This document shows, piece by piece, positions 1 through 7,984 of a stretch of 64,000 nucleotides of DNA. Position numbers and translations under genes: made by a program. Every line of letters starts with the position of its first letter. The first letter of the stretch is position 1. The notes under the pieces were generated by a model. That model made no database searches, was not told where the DNA came from, and saw only the letters and a list, made by a program, of their open reading frames with translations. This DNA is from Gammaproteobacteria bacterium (lineage in GTDB: Bacteria > Pseudomonadota > Gammaproteobacteria > Burkholderiales > Burkholderiaceae_C), in the NCBI GenBank assembly GCA_018828125.1, contig JAHJWB010000017.1, positions 186,001 through 250,000 of the forward strand, in the 5' to 3' direction.

Positions 1-19
1 TGAAGGTGTTGCATGGTAT

Positions 20-610
20 TCAACCTGCGCATGGGATATCCGCTGGATCGGTGGTGACTTTGACGCGACCGCCAGAACTCATACAGAGGCCACGTGCGGA
101 GGGATCGCTCGTGGATTTTGCTTTGGGGACAATCGAGAAGCCGAAGGGAGCATTAGCCCTTCCCCAACGGTCGAAACGGATGTCTGCAGAAGTAGCAGAA
201 CGTGCAACTTCCACGTTAGGCGGAGTTGCAAATCTTTGAAGAATCTCTTCTCCCGCGTCTTGTACACCATTGTTGTTCGTGTCCACGAATACAAACCATC
301 CGCAGTCCCAATCGCCCGCGCCGGACGCCAGTGGGCAACCATTAGCTCCGCTGGGCTCTTTTCGTATGGTGACATTCCCCCCGCGCTTGATAGCTTCTGA
401 ACGCGTGTAGTACAACGCCGATTGCAGTCCATCCACAGATTGCCGCACTCGCCAACGCTCAATGAGGGGGGTGAAGCTAGGAGCCGCTAATGCCGCCAGC
501 ACGGCAACTATGGCAACCACTACCATCAACTCGATAATCGTGAATCCGTAAGGTGCGCGGCAGCCAAAGCTGGCGTGCCGTGGGTGTGTTGGAGCTTGCA
601 TTGTCTGCAT
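20..610 (-). CDS. GspH/FimT-family type IV pseudopilin
   Basis: A 196-residue protein with a class III prepilin leader: after a 22-residue basic leader comes Gly22-Phe23 and the segment FTIIELMVVVAIVAVLAALA, with the conserved Glu at +5. A PilD-type peptidase would cut after Gly22 and methylate Phe23. The hydrophobic helix (about 23-46) is followed by a GspH/FimT-like globular domain with paired cysteines and an Asp/Asn-rich stretch (DTNNNGVQDAGEE). The family supplies minor pilins of type IV pili or pseudopilins of type II secretion. No other pilus gene is visible and the gene lies at the window edge, so its partners cannot be judged. No strong Shine-Dalgarno sequence precedes the ATG at 610; the ATG three codons later is an alternative start. 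Confidence 0.88.
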   Translation of the reverse strand: MQTMQAPTHPRHASFGCRAPYGFTIIELMVVVAIVAVLAALAAPSFTPLIERWRVRQSVDGLQSALYYTRSEAIKRGGNVTIRKEPSGANGCPLASGAGDWDCGWFVFVDTNNNGVQDAGEEILQRFATPPNVEVARSATSADIRFDRWGRANAPFGFSIVPKAKSTSDPSARGLCMSSGGRVKVTTDPADIPCAG

Positions 611-704
611 GAGAAGATGCTAAGTGATTGTGCTTGCACCCTCTGTGCATCGCGGATGAAAGGCAAGGGTGTGGTGATAAACGGTGTGACCCACTCTCTT
701 TGAT

Positions 705-1010
705 TTACCGTGTATAGCCTCTGCAGGCACCCGCGTTGTGCATCCCCTTGCATTCCCTGTACATGCGGCGGTCGTGTTCGGCGCGCGTCTCTTCGGATGC
801 ACTACGCTGATACGTAATCTTGCGGACACCTTTCTTTTTATTCGAAGTGCTAGTCGTCGTAGCCTTGACATCGGCGGAGCTTTTGGCGTGGATGGTGACG
901 GGTAAGGCGAGCACGCTCAAAGCGAAAGCGCAAATGGATATTAAGAAACGTAATGGTTGGTGTGAATGGGCTGTTGTGCGCATGGAATTTTTACGGATCG
1001 GTGGTGTCAT
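705..1010 (-). CDS. small exported protein of unknown function
   Basis: A 101-residue ORF, or 92 residues if it starts at the ATG ending at 983. A hydrophobic segment (about 20-40: RFLISICAFALSVLALPVTI) followed by HAKS looks like a signal peptide with an Ala-X-Ala-like cut. The mature part is Lys/Thr/Ser-rich, then polar, and ends in a short two-cysteine tail (RECKGMHNAGACRGYTR). I do not recognise a named family. A product small enough to be spurious is possible, but the signal peptide and the compact Cys-containing tail argue for a real periplasmic protein. It is transcribed away from rpsO and towards the pseudopilin. Confidence 0.55.
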   Translation of the reverse strand: MTPPIRKNSMRTTAHSHQPLRFLISICAFALSVLALPVTIHAKSSADVKATTTSTSNKKKGVRKITYQRSASEETRAEHDRRMYRECKGMHNAGACRGYTR

Positions 1011-1099
1011 GGCGGGCTTTCGGTGGGAGGGGCGAGAGGTGACTGCGCATTAGTGTTCTAGATTGAATGGCACTTAGCAAGGCCAAATTCTCACCGCGT

Positions 1100-1105
1100 T
1101 ATAAT
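1100..1105 (+). promoter_or_regulatory. candidate -10 element of the rpsO promoter
   Basis: A perfect TATAAT lies about 110 bases before the rpsO start, in the gap between the divergent small gene and rpsO. No good -35 hexamer sits at the usual 17-base distance (GCAAGG is there), so only the -10 is supported. A start near 1112 would give a leader of roughly 100 bases carrying the hairpin at 1174-1197. Confidence 0.5.
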
Positions 1106-1173
1106 CTTCGTGTTTTGCATGGTGCAAGACGCACGCCCGTGGTCATTCCAGCTGCAGGCGCAAGTAAAAACTG

Positions 1174-1197
1174 AAGCTTGCACATTGGTGCAAGCTT
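1174..1197 (+). promoter_or_regulatory. perfect hairpin in the rpsO leader
   Basis: AAGCTTGCAC (1174-1183) and GTGCAAGCTT (1188-1197) are perfect inverse complements around the loop ATTG, and a flanking G-U pair is possible. The hairpin ends about 5 bases before the purine-rich AAGGA ahead of the rpsO start at 1214. It is not followed by a T-run, so it is not an intrinsic terminator. Its place directly before the ribosome-binding site suggests control of rpsO translation or mRNA stability. Confidence 0.6.
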
Positions 1198-1213
1198 TCT
1201 CTAAGGAAAATTT

Positions 1214-1480
1214 ATGATCGCATCCTCCATCAAGGCCGAAGTTGTCAAGGCCAACGCCCGTGCTGCCAATGACACTGGTAGTCCAGAAGTGCAAGTGGCC
1301 CTGCTGACCGCTCGTATCAACGAACTGACCCCCCACTTCAAAACGCATGCCAAGGACCACCATGGTCGTCGCGGCCTGCTGCGCATGGTGAGCCGTCGTC
1401 GCAAGCTGTTGGATTATCTGAAGGCCAAGGACGCTGACCGTTACACCGCGCTGATTGCCAAGCTGGGTCTGCGCAAGTAA
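1214..1480 (+). CDS. rpsO: 30S ribosomal protein S15
   Basis: An 88-residue protein, about the usual 88-89 for S15. It binds the central domain of 16S rRNA early in assembly of the 30S platform. Characteristic segments are [18 protein letters not shown], the loop [12 protein letters not shown] and the basic helix [12 protein letters not shown]. The start is set by AAGGA about 7 bases upstream. rpsO is followed by its own terminator and then pnp, an order known from many Proteobacteria. The leader hairpin suggests autoregulation, which is known for S15 in other bacteria, although the RNA folds differ between lineages. Confidence 0.98.
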   Translation: MIASSIKAEVVKANARAANDTGSPEVQVALLTARINELTPHFKTHAKDHHGRRGLLRMVSRRRKLLDYLKAKDADRYTALIAKLGLRK

Positions 1481-1496
1481 TTTGCTATCGCATGCG

Positions 1497-1534
1497 AAAA
1501 CGCCTGGGTTAGTCCGCTAGCTCAGGCGTTTTTT
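1497..1534 (+). terminator. intrinsic terminator after rpsO
   Basis: AAAACGCCTG (1497-1506) pairs with CAGGCGTTTT (1523-1532) around a 16-base loop, and the T-run continues to 1534. It sits 17 bases past the rpsO stop and should end or attenuate transcription before pnp. Confidence 0.85.
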
Positions 1535-1567
1535 ACTTCGGAGCCGCAAAACAGAGCGAAGCTGTGT

Positions 1568-1617
1568 CATTCCAATGAGGTCGTTTCCGTTGATTGACGG
1601 AGGTTTTCATTGGAATG
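1568..1617 (+). promoter_or_regulatory. two-tier stem-loop in the pnp leader
   Basis: CATTCCAATGA (1568-1578) is perfectly complementary to TCATTGGAATG (1607-1617). Nested inside, TCCGT (1586-1590) pairs with ACGGA (1597-1601), extended by two G-U pairs, around the loop TGATTG. The result is a long stem with an internal loop about 70 bases ahead of the pnp start. In Escherichia coli the pnp leader forms a stem cut by RNase III and then used by PNPase for autoregulation; this structure is in the matching place. The functional link is inference. Confidence 0.6.
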
Positions 1618-1651
1618 GCATCGTGTTCTGAATTGCCCTCCAAGACAATCT

Positions 1652-1685
1652 GGTAGAGCGCTACCAGCTATTAAAATAGGAGCTG
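1652..1685 (+). repeat. partial copy of the dispersed palindromic repeat
   Basis: GGTAG-AGCG-CTACC, then CAGCTATTAAAATAGGAGCT, matches the right end of the repeat family (CGCTA-YCAGCTATCAAAA) seen at 21940, 29113 and 55319. The AGGAG that serves as the pnp ribosome-binding site (1678-1682) falls at the end of this copy. Confidence 0.55.
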
Positions 1686-1688
1686 AAC

Positions 1689-3956
1689 ATGAGCATTTTC
1701 AATAAAGTCACGAAGACTTTCCAATGGGGTGACAAGACTGTCATCATGGAAACGGGTGAAATCGCCCGCCAAGCCTCGGGCGCCGTGCTGGTAAATATTG
1801 ACGACACCGTTGTGTTGGCCACCGTGGTCGCGTCCAAGGGCGCAAAGCTCGGGCAGGACTTCTTTCCCCTGACGGTGGATTACATCGAGAAGACATACGC
1901 TGCGGGCAAGATTCCCGGTAGCTTCTTCAAGCGCGAAGCCAAGCCTAGCGAACACGAAACCCTCACCAGCCGCCTGATCGATCGCCCGATTCGTCCGCTG
2001 TTCCCTGAAGGCTTTTTCAACGAGGTGCATGTGGTCATCCACACTGTCTCGCTGAACCCCGAGGTGGATGCTGACATTGCTGCGCTCATCGCTACCAGCG
2101 CTGCGCTGGCGATCTCCGGCATTCCGTTCAACGGCCCCATTGGTGCTGCCCGCGTGGGTTACATCAATGGTGAATACGTGCTTAACCCTGGTCAGACGGC
2201 TCGCAAAAGCTCGCAAATGGATCTGGTCGTTGCCGGTACCGAAGCTGCCGTGTTGATGGTTGAATCCGAAGCCCAGCAACTGTCGGAAGAAATCATGCTG
2301 GGCGCCGTAGTGTTTGGCCATGAGCAAGGCAATGTGGCGATCAATGCCATCCATGAGTTGGTGCGCGATGCTGGAAAGCCCATGTGGCAGTGGGCTGCCC
2401 CCGCCAAGGACGAGGCCCTGATCGCGAAGGTTGTGGCCCTGGCTGACGACAAGCTGCGCGCTGCTTACCAGATCCGCAATAAACAAGCCCGTACTCAAGC
2501 TTGCCGCGAGTCCTACGCTGCGGTAATGGCGGCTTTGAAGGCGGATGGCGTCGAATTCGACTCCGTCAAGGTCGAAGGCATGCTGTTTGACATCGAAGCA
2601 GGCATTGTTCGCAGTCAGATCCTGGCAGGCGAGCCCCGCATTGATGGTCGTGACACCCGTACGGTTCGCCCTATCGAAATCCGCAGCAGCGTGTTGCCAC
2701 GTGCCCATGGTTCGTCGCTGTTTACACGCGGCGAAACCCAGGCGCTGGTCGTGACCACGCTGGGTACCGAGCGCGATGCGCAGCGCATTGATGCGCTGGC
2801 TGGTGAGTACGAAGACCGGTTCATGATGCACTACAACATGCCTCCCTTTGCCACCGGTGAAGTGGGGCGCATGGGTTCAACCAAGCGCCGCGAAATCGGC
2901 CATGGCCGTCTTGCAAAGCGTGCACTGGTGGCCGTGTTGCCGACGAAGGAAGAATTCCCCTACACCATGCGTGTTGTGTCCGAGATCACTGAGTCCAATG
3001 GATCGTCGTCCATGGCATCGGTGTGCGGCGGTTGCCTGTCGCTGATGGATGCTGGCGTGCCCATGAAGGCGCATGTGGCGGGCATTGCCATGGGCCTGAT
3101 CAAGGACGCCAGCCGTTTTGCCGTGCTGACCGACATCCTGGGTGACGAAGATCATCTGGGTGACATGGACTTCAAGGTGGCCGGTACCACCGGTGGTATC
3201 ACCGCCTTGCAGATGGACATCAAGATCCAGGGAATTACCAAGGAAATCATGCAGGTCGCTTTGGCGCAGGCGAAGGAAGCGCGCATGCACATCCTGGGCA
3301 AAATGCAGGAGGCAATGAGCGCGGCCAATACCGAAGTTTCCAGTTTTGCGCCCAAGCTGTTCACCATGAAGATCAATCCCGAAAAGATTCGTGACGTGAT
3401 CGGCAAGGGTGGGGCGGTGATTCGTGCGCTGACCGAAGAAACGGGTTGCCAGATCAACATCGAGGAAGACGGCACCATCACCATCGCGGCGACCGACGCC
3501 GATAAGGCTGAGATTGCCAAGAAGCGCATTGAGCAGATCACGGCCGAAGTCGAAATTGGCAAGATCTACGAAGGCCCAGTGACCAAGATCCTGGACTTCG
3601 GTGCGCTGATCAACCTGCTGCCTGGCAAGGACGGCCTGTTGCACATCAGCCAGATTGCCCACGAACGCGTGGAGCGTGTTGGCGACTACCTGACTGAAGG
3701 CCAGATCGTCAAGGTCAAGGTCATGGAAACCGATGAAAAGGGCCGCGTCAAGCTCTCGATGAAGGTGTTGTCCGAGCGTCCTGCTGGTGGTGGTAGTGAC
3801 CGACCTGCGCCTGCCGAACGCGGTGACCGCGAACCCCGCCGCGATCACAGTCGCGGTGATGGTCGTGGCGATGGTGGCCGTCAACCTGCAGAACAGCAGC
3901 AACAACAGCAACACGCCCAGCCCTCAGACGGCACTTCCGAGCAAGTCGTTGGGTAA
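1689..3956 (+). CDS. pnp: polyribonucleotide nucleotidyltransferase (PNPase)
   Basis: A 755-residue phosphorolytic 3'-5' exoribonuclease that degrades mRNA, releases nucleoside diphosphates and usually joins the degradosome. Domains in order: RNase PH core 1 (about 12-145), all-helical linker, RNase PH core 2 (about 320-460, with the catalytic-site segment [11 protein letters not shown]), KH (about 555-615, with VIGKGG) and S1 (about 620-690, with [19 protein letters not shown]). The C-terminal tail of about 60 residues is rich in Gly, Arg, Asp and Gln and holds six consecutive Gln. AGGAG sits 7 bases before the ATG. The leader stem at 1568-1617 suggests RNase III-dependent autoregulation. 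Neighbours are rpsO upstream and a quinone oxidoreductase downstream. Confidence 0.98.
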   Translation: MSIFNKVTKTFQWGDKTVIMETGEIARQASGAVLVNIDDTVVLATVVASKGAKLGQDFFPLTVDYIEKTYAAGKIPGSFFKREAKPSEHETLTSRLIDRPIRPLFPEGFFNEVHVVIHTVSLNPEVDADIAALIATSAALAISGIPFNGPIGAARVGYINGEYVLNPGQTARKSSQMDLVVAGTEAAVLMVESEAQQLSEEIMLGAVVFGHEQGNVAINAIHELVRDAGKPMWQWAAPAKDEALIAKVVALADDKLRAAYQIRNKQARTQACRESYAAVMAALKADGVEFDSVKVEGMLFDIEAGIVRSQILAGEPRIDGRDTRTVRPIEIRSSVLPRAHGSSLFTRGETQALVVTTLGTERDAQRIDALAGEYEDRFMMHYNMPPFATGEVGRMGSTKRREIGHGRLAKRALVAVLPTKEEFPYTMRVVSEITESNGSSSMASVCGGCLSLMDAGVPMKAHVAGIAMGLIKDASRFAVLTDILGDEDHLGDMDFKVAGTTGGITALQMDIKIQGITKEIMQVALAQAKEARMHILGKMQEAMSAANTEVSSFAPKLFTMKINPEKIRDVIGKGGAVIRALTEETGCQINIEEDGTITIAATDADKAEIAKKRIEQITAEVEIGKIYEGPVTKILDFGALINLLPGKDGLLHISQIAHERVERVGDYLTEGQIVKVKVMETDEKGRVKLSMKVLSERPAGGGSDRPAPAERGDREPRRDHSRGDGRGDGGRQPAEQQQQQQHAQPSDGTSEQVVG

Positions 3957-3976
3957 GTAGCATTTTGCTACTGATT

Positions 3977-4014
3977 CGATAGCTGCTAGCGCTTGATGGT
4001 AAAGCGCTAGCGGC
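3977..4014. repeat. dispersed palindromic repeat, intergenic copy
   Basis: GCTAGCGCTT (3985-3994) and AAGCGCTAGC (4002-4011) form a perfect 10-bp stem with a 7-base loop, flanked by GATA on the left and GGCC on the right. It lies between pnp and the quinone oxidoreductase gene and is the cleanest full copy of the core in the window. It has no long T-run, so it is a weak terminator at best. Confidence 0.75.
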
Positions 4015-4036
4015 CTAAATCGTTCAATTTTCTTCG

Positions 4037-5035
4037 ATGAGCCGGAATATGCGCGCTGTAGAGATCACGTCATTTGGTGGCCCCGAGGTGTTGCGCCTGG
4101 GTGAGCGTCCGGTGCCGCAGTCGGGTGTTGGTGAAGTACTTATTCGTGTCCTTGCGAGTGGCATCAACCGCCCTGATGTGCTGCAGCGATTGGGGCACTA
4201 TGCCCCGCCGGCAGGTACCTCGGACCTTCCGGGGTTGGAGGTGGCTGGTGTGGTGGAGTCGGGCGATGCTGCAGCAATGGCGAAAGCGGGTATCCGTGTG
4301 GGTGATCGCATCTGCGCACTGGTTGCGGGCGGTGGTTATGCTGAGTGGTGTGTCGCGCCAGTGGCCCAGTGCCTGCCGGCGCCCGCAGGGTTTAGCGATA
4401 TCGAAGCCGCGTCGTTGCCTGAAACATTTTTCACCGTGTGGAGCAATGTGTTTGATCGGGGGCATCTTCAGGCGGGCGAGAGTTTGATGGTGCAAGGCGG
4501 CGCGAGCGGCATCGGCGTCACCGCCATTCAGTTGGCGCGCGCCTTTGGTGCCACGGTGATTGCGACTGCAGGTAGCGATGAAAAATGCGCTGCGTGCCTG
4601 ACGCTGGGAGCCCATCACGCCATCAACTACAAGTCGCAGGACTTTGTGGCCGAGGCCAAGCGCATCACTGACGGCAAGGGTGTCGACGTGGTGCTGGATA
4701 TGGTGGCCGGCGACTACGTGGCGCGCGAGGTGGAGTGTGTGGCTGAGGACGGTCGCATCGTCATCATTGCGGTTCAAGGTGGCGTCAAGAGTGAATTCAA
4801 TGCCGGACTGGTGTTGCGGCGTCGCCTGACCATCACGGGCTCGACCCTGCGTCCGCGTTCTATTGCTTTTAAGGGCGCCATTGCACGTGCTCTGCGTGAA
4901 CGGGTGTGGCCCCTGCTGGAAGCGGGTCAGGTGCGTCCGGTCATTCATAGCACTTTTGCTGCGTCTGATGCAGCCAAAGCCCACGCGCTGATGGAATCGA
5001 ATCAGCACATTGGCAAGATCGTTTTGACTTGGTGA
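4037..5035 (+). CDS. NAD(P)H:quinone oxidoreductase, zinc-independent MDR family (PIG3-like)
   Basis: A 332-residue medium-chain dehydrogenase/reductase. The N-terminal GroES-like part carries ASGINRPDVLQRLGHYAPP, typical of the PIG3/zeta-crystallin quinone reductase branch. The Rossmann part has the nucleotide-binding segment QGGASGIGVTAIQLARAFGA. Structural-zinc cysteines are absent. It probably reduces quinones with NADPH in the cytosol; the true substrate is not deducible. The ATG at 4049 (MRAVEI) is an equally good start since neither has a strong ribosome-binding site. The stop codon is 2 bases before the tpiA start, so the two genes are likely co-transcribed. Confidence 0.9.
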   Translation: MSRNMRAVEITSFGGPEVLRLGERPVPQSGVGEVLIRVLASGINRPDVLQRLGHYAPPAGTSDLPGLEVAGVVESGDAAAMAKAGIRVGDRICALVAGGGYAEWCVAPVAQCLPAPAGFSDIEAASLPETFFTVWSNVFDRGHLQAGESLMVQGGASGIGVTAIQLARAFGATVIATAGSDEKCAACLTLGAHHAINYKSQDFVAEAKRITDGKGVDVVLDMVAGDYVAREVECVAEDGRIVIIAVQGGVKSEFNAGLVLRRRLTITGSTLRPRSIAFKGAIARALRERVWPLLEAGQVRPVIHSTFAASDAAKAHALMESNQHIGKIVLTW

Positions 5036-5037
5036 AC

Positions 5038-5787
5038 ATGAATAGCAAGAAAAAACTCATCGCTGGCAATTGGAAGATGAATGGCAGCTTGGCTGCTAAC
5101 GAGGCTTTGCTGAAAGCTGTCATTGCGGGGGTTGATGATGCTGCTTGCGACATCGCGGTGGCAGTGCCTGCTCCCTACTTTGCGCAGGTCCAGTCGCTTG
5201 TTGCCGGTTCGGCCATTGCAGTGGCTGCGCAGGATGTATCGCTGCATCAGGTGGGCGCGTTCACTGGCGAGATCTCTGCAGCCATGCTCGGCGATTTTGG
5301 TGTGCGCTATGCGCTGGTGGGGCATTCAGAGCGGCGCCAGTATCACGGGGAAACCGATGTAGTTGTGGCGGAGAAGGCGCAGCGGGCTTTGGCTGCTGGT
5401 GTGACGCCCATCATCTGCGTCGGCGAAACGTTGGCAGAGCGCGATGCCGGTCAAACCGAGGTCGTGGTCAAGCGGCAACTGGCTGCGGTGATTCATCTGA
5501 ACGGCCATTGCATTAGCGAAGTGGTGGTGGCTTATGAGCCCGTCTGGGCCATCGGTACGGGGCGTACGGCATCGCCGGAGCAGGCGCAGGCAGTGCACGC
5601 AGTGCTGCGTGCGCAGTTGGCGGCGGCAAGTGAGCATGCGGATCGGATTCGCCTGCTCTATGGTGGCAGCATGAATGCGGGTAATGCTGCGCAATTGCTG
5701 GCACAGCCAGACATTGATGGCGGGCTTGTCGGCGGTGCGTCGCTGAAGGCGCCTGACTTTCTACAAATCATTGCGGCAGCCCGTTGA
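5038..5787 (+). CDS. tpiA: triose-phosphate isomerase
   Basis: A 249-residue TIM barrel that interconverts dihydroxyacetone phosphate and glyceraldehyde 3-phosphate in glycolysis and gluconeogenesis. The catalytic residues are visible: Lys in AGNWKMNGS, His in LVGHSERR, Glu in AYEPVWAIGTG, and the phosphate loop GGSMNAGNA. The ATG at 5038 is preferred; TTG (5029) and GTG (5032) upstream overlap the end of the preceding gene and would only add MVN. The order qor-tpiA-secG is common in this family of bacteria. Confidence 0.97.
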   Translation: MNSKKKLIAGNWKMNGSLAANEALLKAVIAGVDDAACDIAVAVPAPYFAQVQSLVAGSAIAVAAQDVSLHQVGAFTGEISAAMLGDFGVRYALVGHSERRQYHGETDVVVAEKAQRALAAGVTPIICVGETLAERDAGQTEVVVKRQLAAVIHLNGHCISEVVVAYEPVWAIGTGRTASPEQAQAVHAVLRAQLAAASEHADRIRLLYGGSMNAGNAAQLLAQPDIDGGLVGGASLKAPDFLQIIAAAR

Positions 5788-5826
5788 GGCTGCGCTTAAG
5801 ACTATTCAATCAGGAGTGAACGGAAA

Positions 5827-6201
5827 ATGAATGCGATCGTGAATGTGGTATTGGCCGTGCAAATGTTGACGGCGCTGGCGATGATTGGCTTGATCCTGAT
5901 CCAGCACGGCAAGGGTGCGGACATGGGCGCTGCGTTTGGTAGCGGAAGTTCGGGTAGCTTGTTTGGCGCCAGCGGCAGCGCCAACTTTTTGTCCCGCACG
6001 ACGGCAGTGCTGGCTGGGGTGTTTTTTGTGGCAACGCTCGCTTTGGCATATTTCGGAAATGCCCGCCCCGCAAGCTCTGGCAGCGTGTTGGAGTCTCCTG
6101 CCGCTACCGTACCTGCTGGTGGACCCGCGGTGACGGCCTCTGATGCTGTCGTGGCACCTGCCGTGCCAGCGTCCGGCGCGGGTCAGATTCCGACCAAATA
6201 A
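5827..6201 (+). CDS. secG: protein translocase subunit SecG
   Basis: A 124-residue inner-membrane protein of the SecYEG channel. Two transmembrane helices (about 3-22 and 57-75) flank the conserved loop with QHGKGADMGAAFGSG, which identifies the family. The C-terminal 45 residues are Ala/Pro/Val-rich and low in complexity, common in betaproteobacterial SecG. CAGGAGTGAAC provides the ribosome-binding site. A tRNA-Leu gene follows 114 bases downstream, as it does in many bacteria. Confidence 0.96.
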   Translation: MNAIVNVVLAVQMLTALAMIGLILIQHGKGADMGAAFGSGSSGSLFGASGSANFLSRTTAVLAGVFFVATLALAYFGNARPASSGSVLESPAATVPAGGPAVTASDAVVAPAVPASGAGQIPTK

Positions 6202-6315
6202 TCTGCCCCAAATCGGGTCGCGTAGGCCGAAGCAGGGTTTTTCCGGGGTAGAATCCGGGATTGTCTGGAAAGCCAAAACCGCAAGGTTCCTCATGCCATC
6301 TAGATAAGAAAATCA

Positions 6316-6400
6316 GCCGTCGTGGTGAAATTGGTAGACACGCTATCTTGAGGGGGTAGTGGCGAAAGCTGTGCGAGTTCGAGTCTCGCCGACGGCACCA
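6316..6400 (+). tRNA. tRNA-Leu (GAG anticodon)
   Basis: An 85-base cloverleaf with encoded CCA. The acceptor arms GCCGTCG (6316-6322) and CGACGGC (6390-6396) pair fully. The anticodon arm CTATC-TTGAGGG-GGTAG puts GAG at 6350-6352, which reads CUU/CUC leucine codons. The long variable arm and the T arm with GTTCGAGTC support a class II leucine tRNA. A TAGAAT at 6249-6254 could be its -10 element. Confidence 0.97.
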
Positions 6401-6473
6401 AAACAAAGGCCTTCCCATATGATTCGTTCTGGGTCATGTCGGGCAGGGCCGCAGCGGTGAGCACATCCTCAAG

Positions 6474-6833
6474 ATGAACCTCGATCAGTACCTCCCCGTC
6501 CTTTTGTTCATCTTGGTCGGCATCGCAGTAGGCGTTGTCCCCTTGGTTCTCGGTTACATACTGGGTCCCAATCGTCCGGATGATGCGAAGAATTCCCCCT
6601 ACGAATGTGGCTTTGAGGCTTTCGAGGATGCGCGCATGAAATTTGATGTGCGCTACTACCTCGTCGCCATTCTCTTCATTCTTTTTGATCTCGAAATCGC
6701 GTTTCTTTTCCCGTGGGCGGTGTCGCTTCACGAGGTGGGAGGGACGGGTTTTGTCGCTGTGGTGATTTTCCTGACGATCCTCGTCGTAGGCTTTGCCTAT
6801 GAGTGGAAAAAAGGTGCCCTCGACTGGGAATGA
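6474..6833 (+). CDS. nuoA: NADH-quinone oxidoreductase subunit A
   Basis: A 119-residue membrane subunit of respiratory complex I with three transmembrane helices. The loop [27 protein letters not shown] is cut here only in description: its key parts are YECG with the quinone-site Cys and the FDVRYYL segment. The family is normally 115-150 residues. It is the first gene of a complete nuo operon of 14 genes in the canonical order; nuoB follows after 27 bases. Confidence 0.97.
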   Translation: MNLDQYLPVLLFILVGIAVGVVPLVLGYILGPNRPDDAKNSPYECGFEAFEDARMKFDVRYYLVAILFILFDLEIAFLFPWAVSLHEVGGTGFVAVVIFLTILVVGFAYEWKKGALDWE

Positions 6834-6860
6834 GAGCGGGCTTCAACAAGGATTGATGCA

Positions 6861-7340
6861 ATGATTGAAGGCGTGATGAAGGAAGGCTTCATCACCACGA
6901 GCTATGACTCCGTGGTGAATTGGGCCAAAACCGGCTCGCTGTGGCCCATGACGTTTGGTCTGGCCTGCTGCGCGGTTGAAATGATGCACGCGGCGGCGGC
7001 TCGATACGACATCGGCCGCTTTGGTGCCGAAGTTTTCCGTGCCAGCCCTCGCCAGTCCGATCTGATGATCGTGGCCGGCACGCTGTGCAACAAGATGGCC
7101 CCCGCGCTGCGCAAGGTGTATGACCAGATGTCGGAGCCTCGCTGGGTTCTCTCGATGGGTTCGTGCGCTAACGGTGGCGGCTACTACCACTACAGTTACT
7201 CGGTGGTGCGTGGTTGTGATCGCATCGTCCCTGTGGATGTATACGTGCCGGGCTGCCCGCCCACGGCCGAAGCGTTGATCTACGGCATCATCCAGTTGCA
7301 GCAGAAGATCCGCCGCACCAACACCATTGCGCGCGTCTGA
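6861..7340 (+). CDS. nuoB: NADH-quinone oxidoreductase subunit B
   Basis: A 159-residue peripheral-arm subunit that binds the terminal cluster N2, which passes electrons to quinone. The four cysteine ligands are visible in [10 protein letters not shown] (adjacent Cys pair), GSCANGG and GCPPTAE. The length is normal for the short bacterial form. The ATG at 6861 follows nuoA closely; nuoC begins 6 bases after the stop. Confidence 0.98.
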   Translation: MIEGVMKEGFITTSYDSVVNWAKTGSLWPMTFGLACCAVEMMHAAAARYDIGRFGAEVFRASPRQSDLMIVAGTLCNKMAPALRKVYDQMSEPRWVLSMGSCANGGGYYHYSYSVVRGCDRIVPVDVYVPGCPPTAEALIYGIIQLQQKIRRTNTIARV

Positions 7341-7346
7341 GGGTTG

Positions 7347-7958
7347 ATGATGACATCTGTTGCCATTCGCCCTGAAAAACTCATGGACACCGTTGCCGCC
7401 TTGCTGGGCGATAAGGTGCGCCAGATCCATGTAGCCCTTGAAGAAGTAACTCTCGTAGTCGGCGCCGCCGATTACTTCGCTGTCATGCAGCAATTGCGAG
7501 ATGCCCCTGGTTGTCAGTTCGAGCAATTGATTGATCTCTGTGGCGTGGATTATTCGGCATATGCCGATGTGGTCAACGAAGGCTTGCGCTACTGTGTGGT
7601 CTCGCACTTGCTTTCGGTCAGTCTGAACCAGCGCCTGCGCGTGAAGGTTTACTGTGCAGACGATGATTTCCCGATGGTGGCGTCGGTTTCCGACCTGTGG
7701 AACTCGGCTAACTGGTACGAGCGTGAGGCGTTCGATCTGTTTGGCATCGTGTTCGATGGCCATAACGACCTGCGCCGCATTCTCACCGACTACGGCTTCA
7801 TCGGCCACCCCTTCCGCAAGGACTTTCCGTTGTCCGGCCATGTCGAAATGCGCTACGACGCAGAGCAGCGCCGGGTGGTCTACGAGCCCGTGTCGATCGA
7901 GCCGCGCGAGATCACGCCGCGCATCATCCGTGAAGACAAGTACGGAGGCCTGCACTAA
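7347..7958 (+). CDS. nuoC: NADH-quinone oxidoreductase subunit C
   Basis: A 30-kDa-type subunit of about 203 residues, separate from NuoD as in most Proteobacteria outside the enterics, where the two are fused. The family signature lies in [21 protein letters not shown] followed by [19 protein letters not shown] (described, not continuous). It forms part of the hydrophilic arm and packs against NuoD. ATGATG at 7347-7352 offers two in-frame starts and a TTG at 7344 a third; 7347 is taken. Confidence 0.97.
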   Translation: MMTSVAIRPEKLMDTVAALLGDKVRQIHVALEEVTLVVGAADYFAVMQQLRDAPGCQFEQLIDLCGVDYSAYADVVNEGLRYCVVSHLLSVSLNQRLRVKVYCADDDFPMVASVSDLWNSANWYEREAFDLFGIVFDGHNDLRRILTDYGFIGHPFRKDFPLSGHVEMRYDAEQRRVVYEPVSIEPREITPRIIREDKYGGLH

Positions 7959-7984
7959 GGCCCCCGCGCCCCGTGTGACCCACC

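Noticed and set aside
1671-2831. A 386-residue open frame on the minus strand opposite pnp
   Set aside because: It is antisense to a clear PNPase and is a consequence of GC-rich codon use; its protein is His/Arg/Gln-rich without domains.
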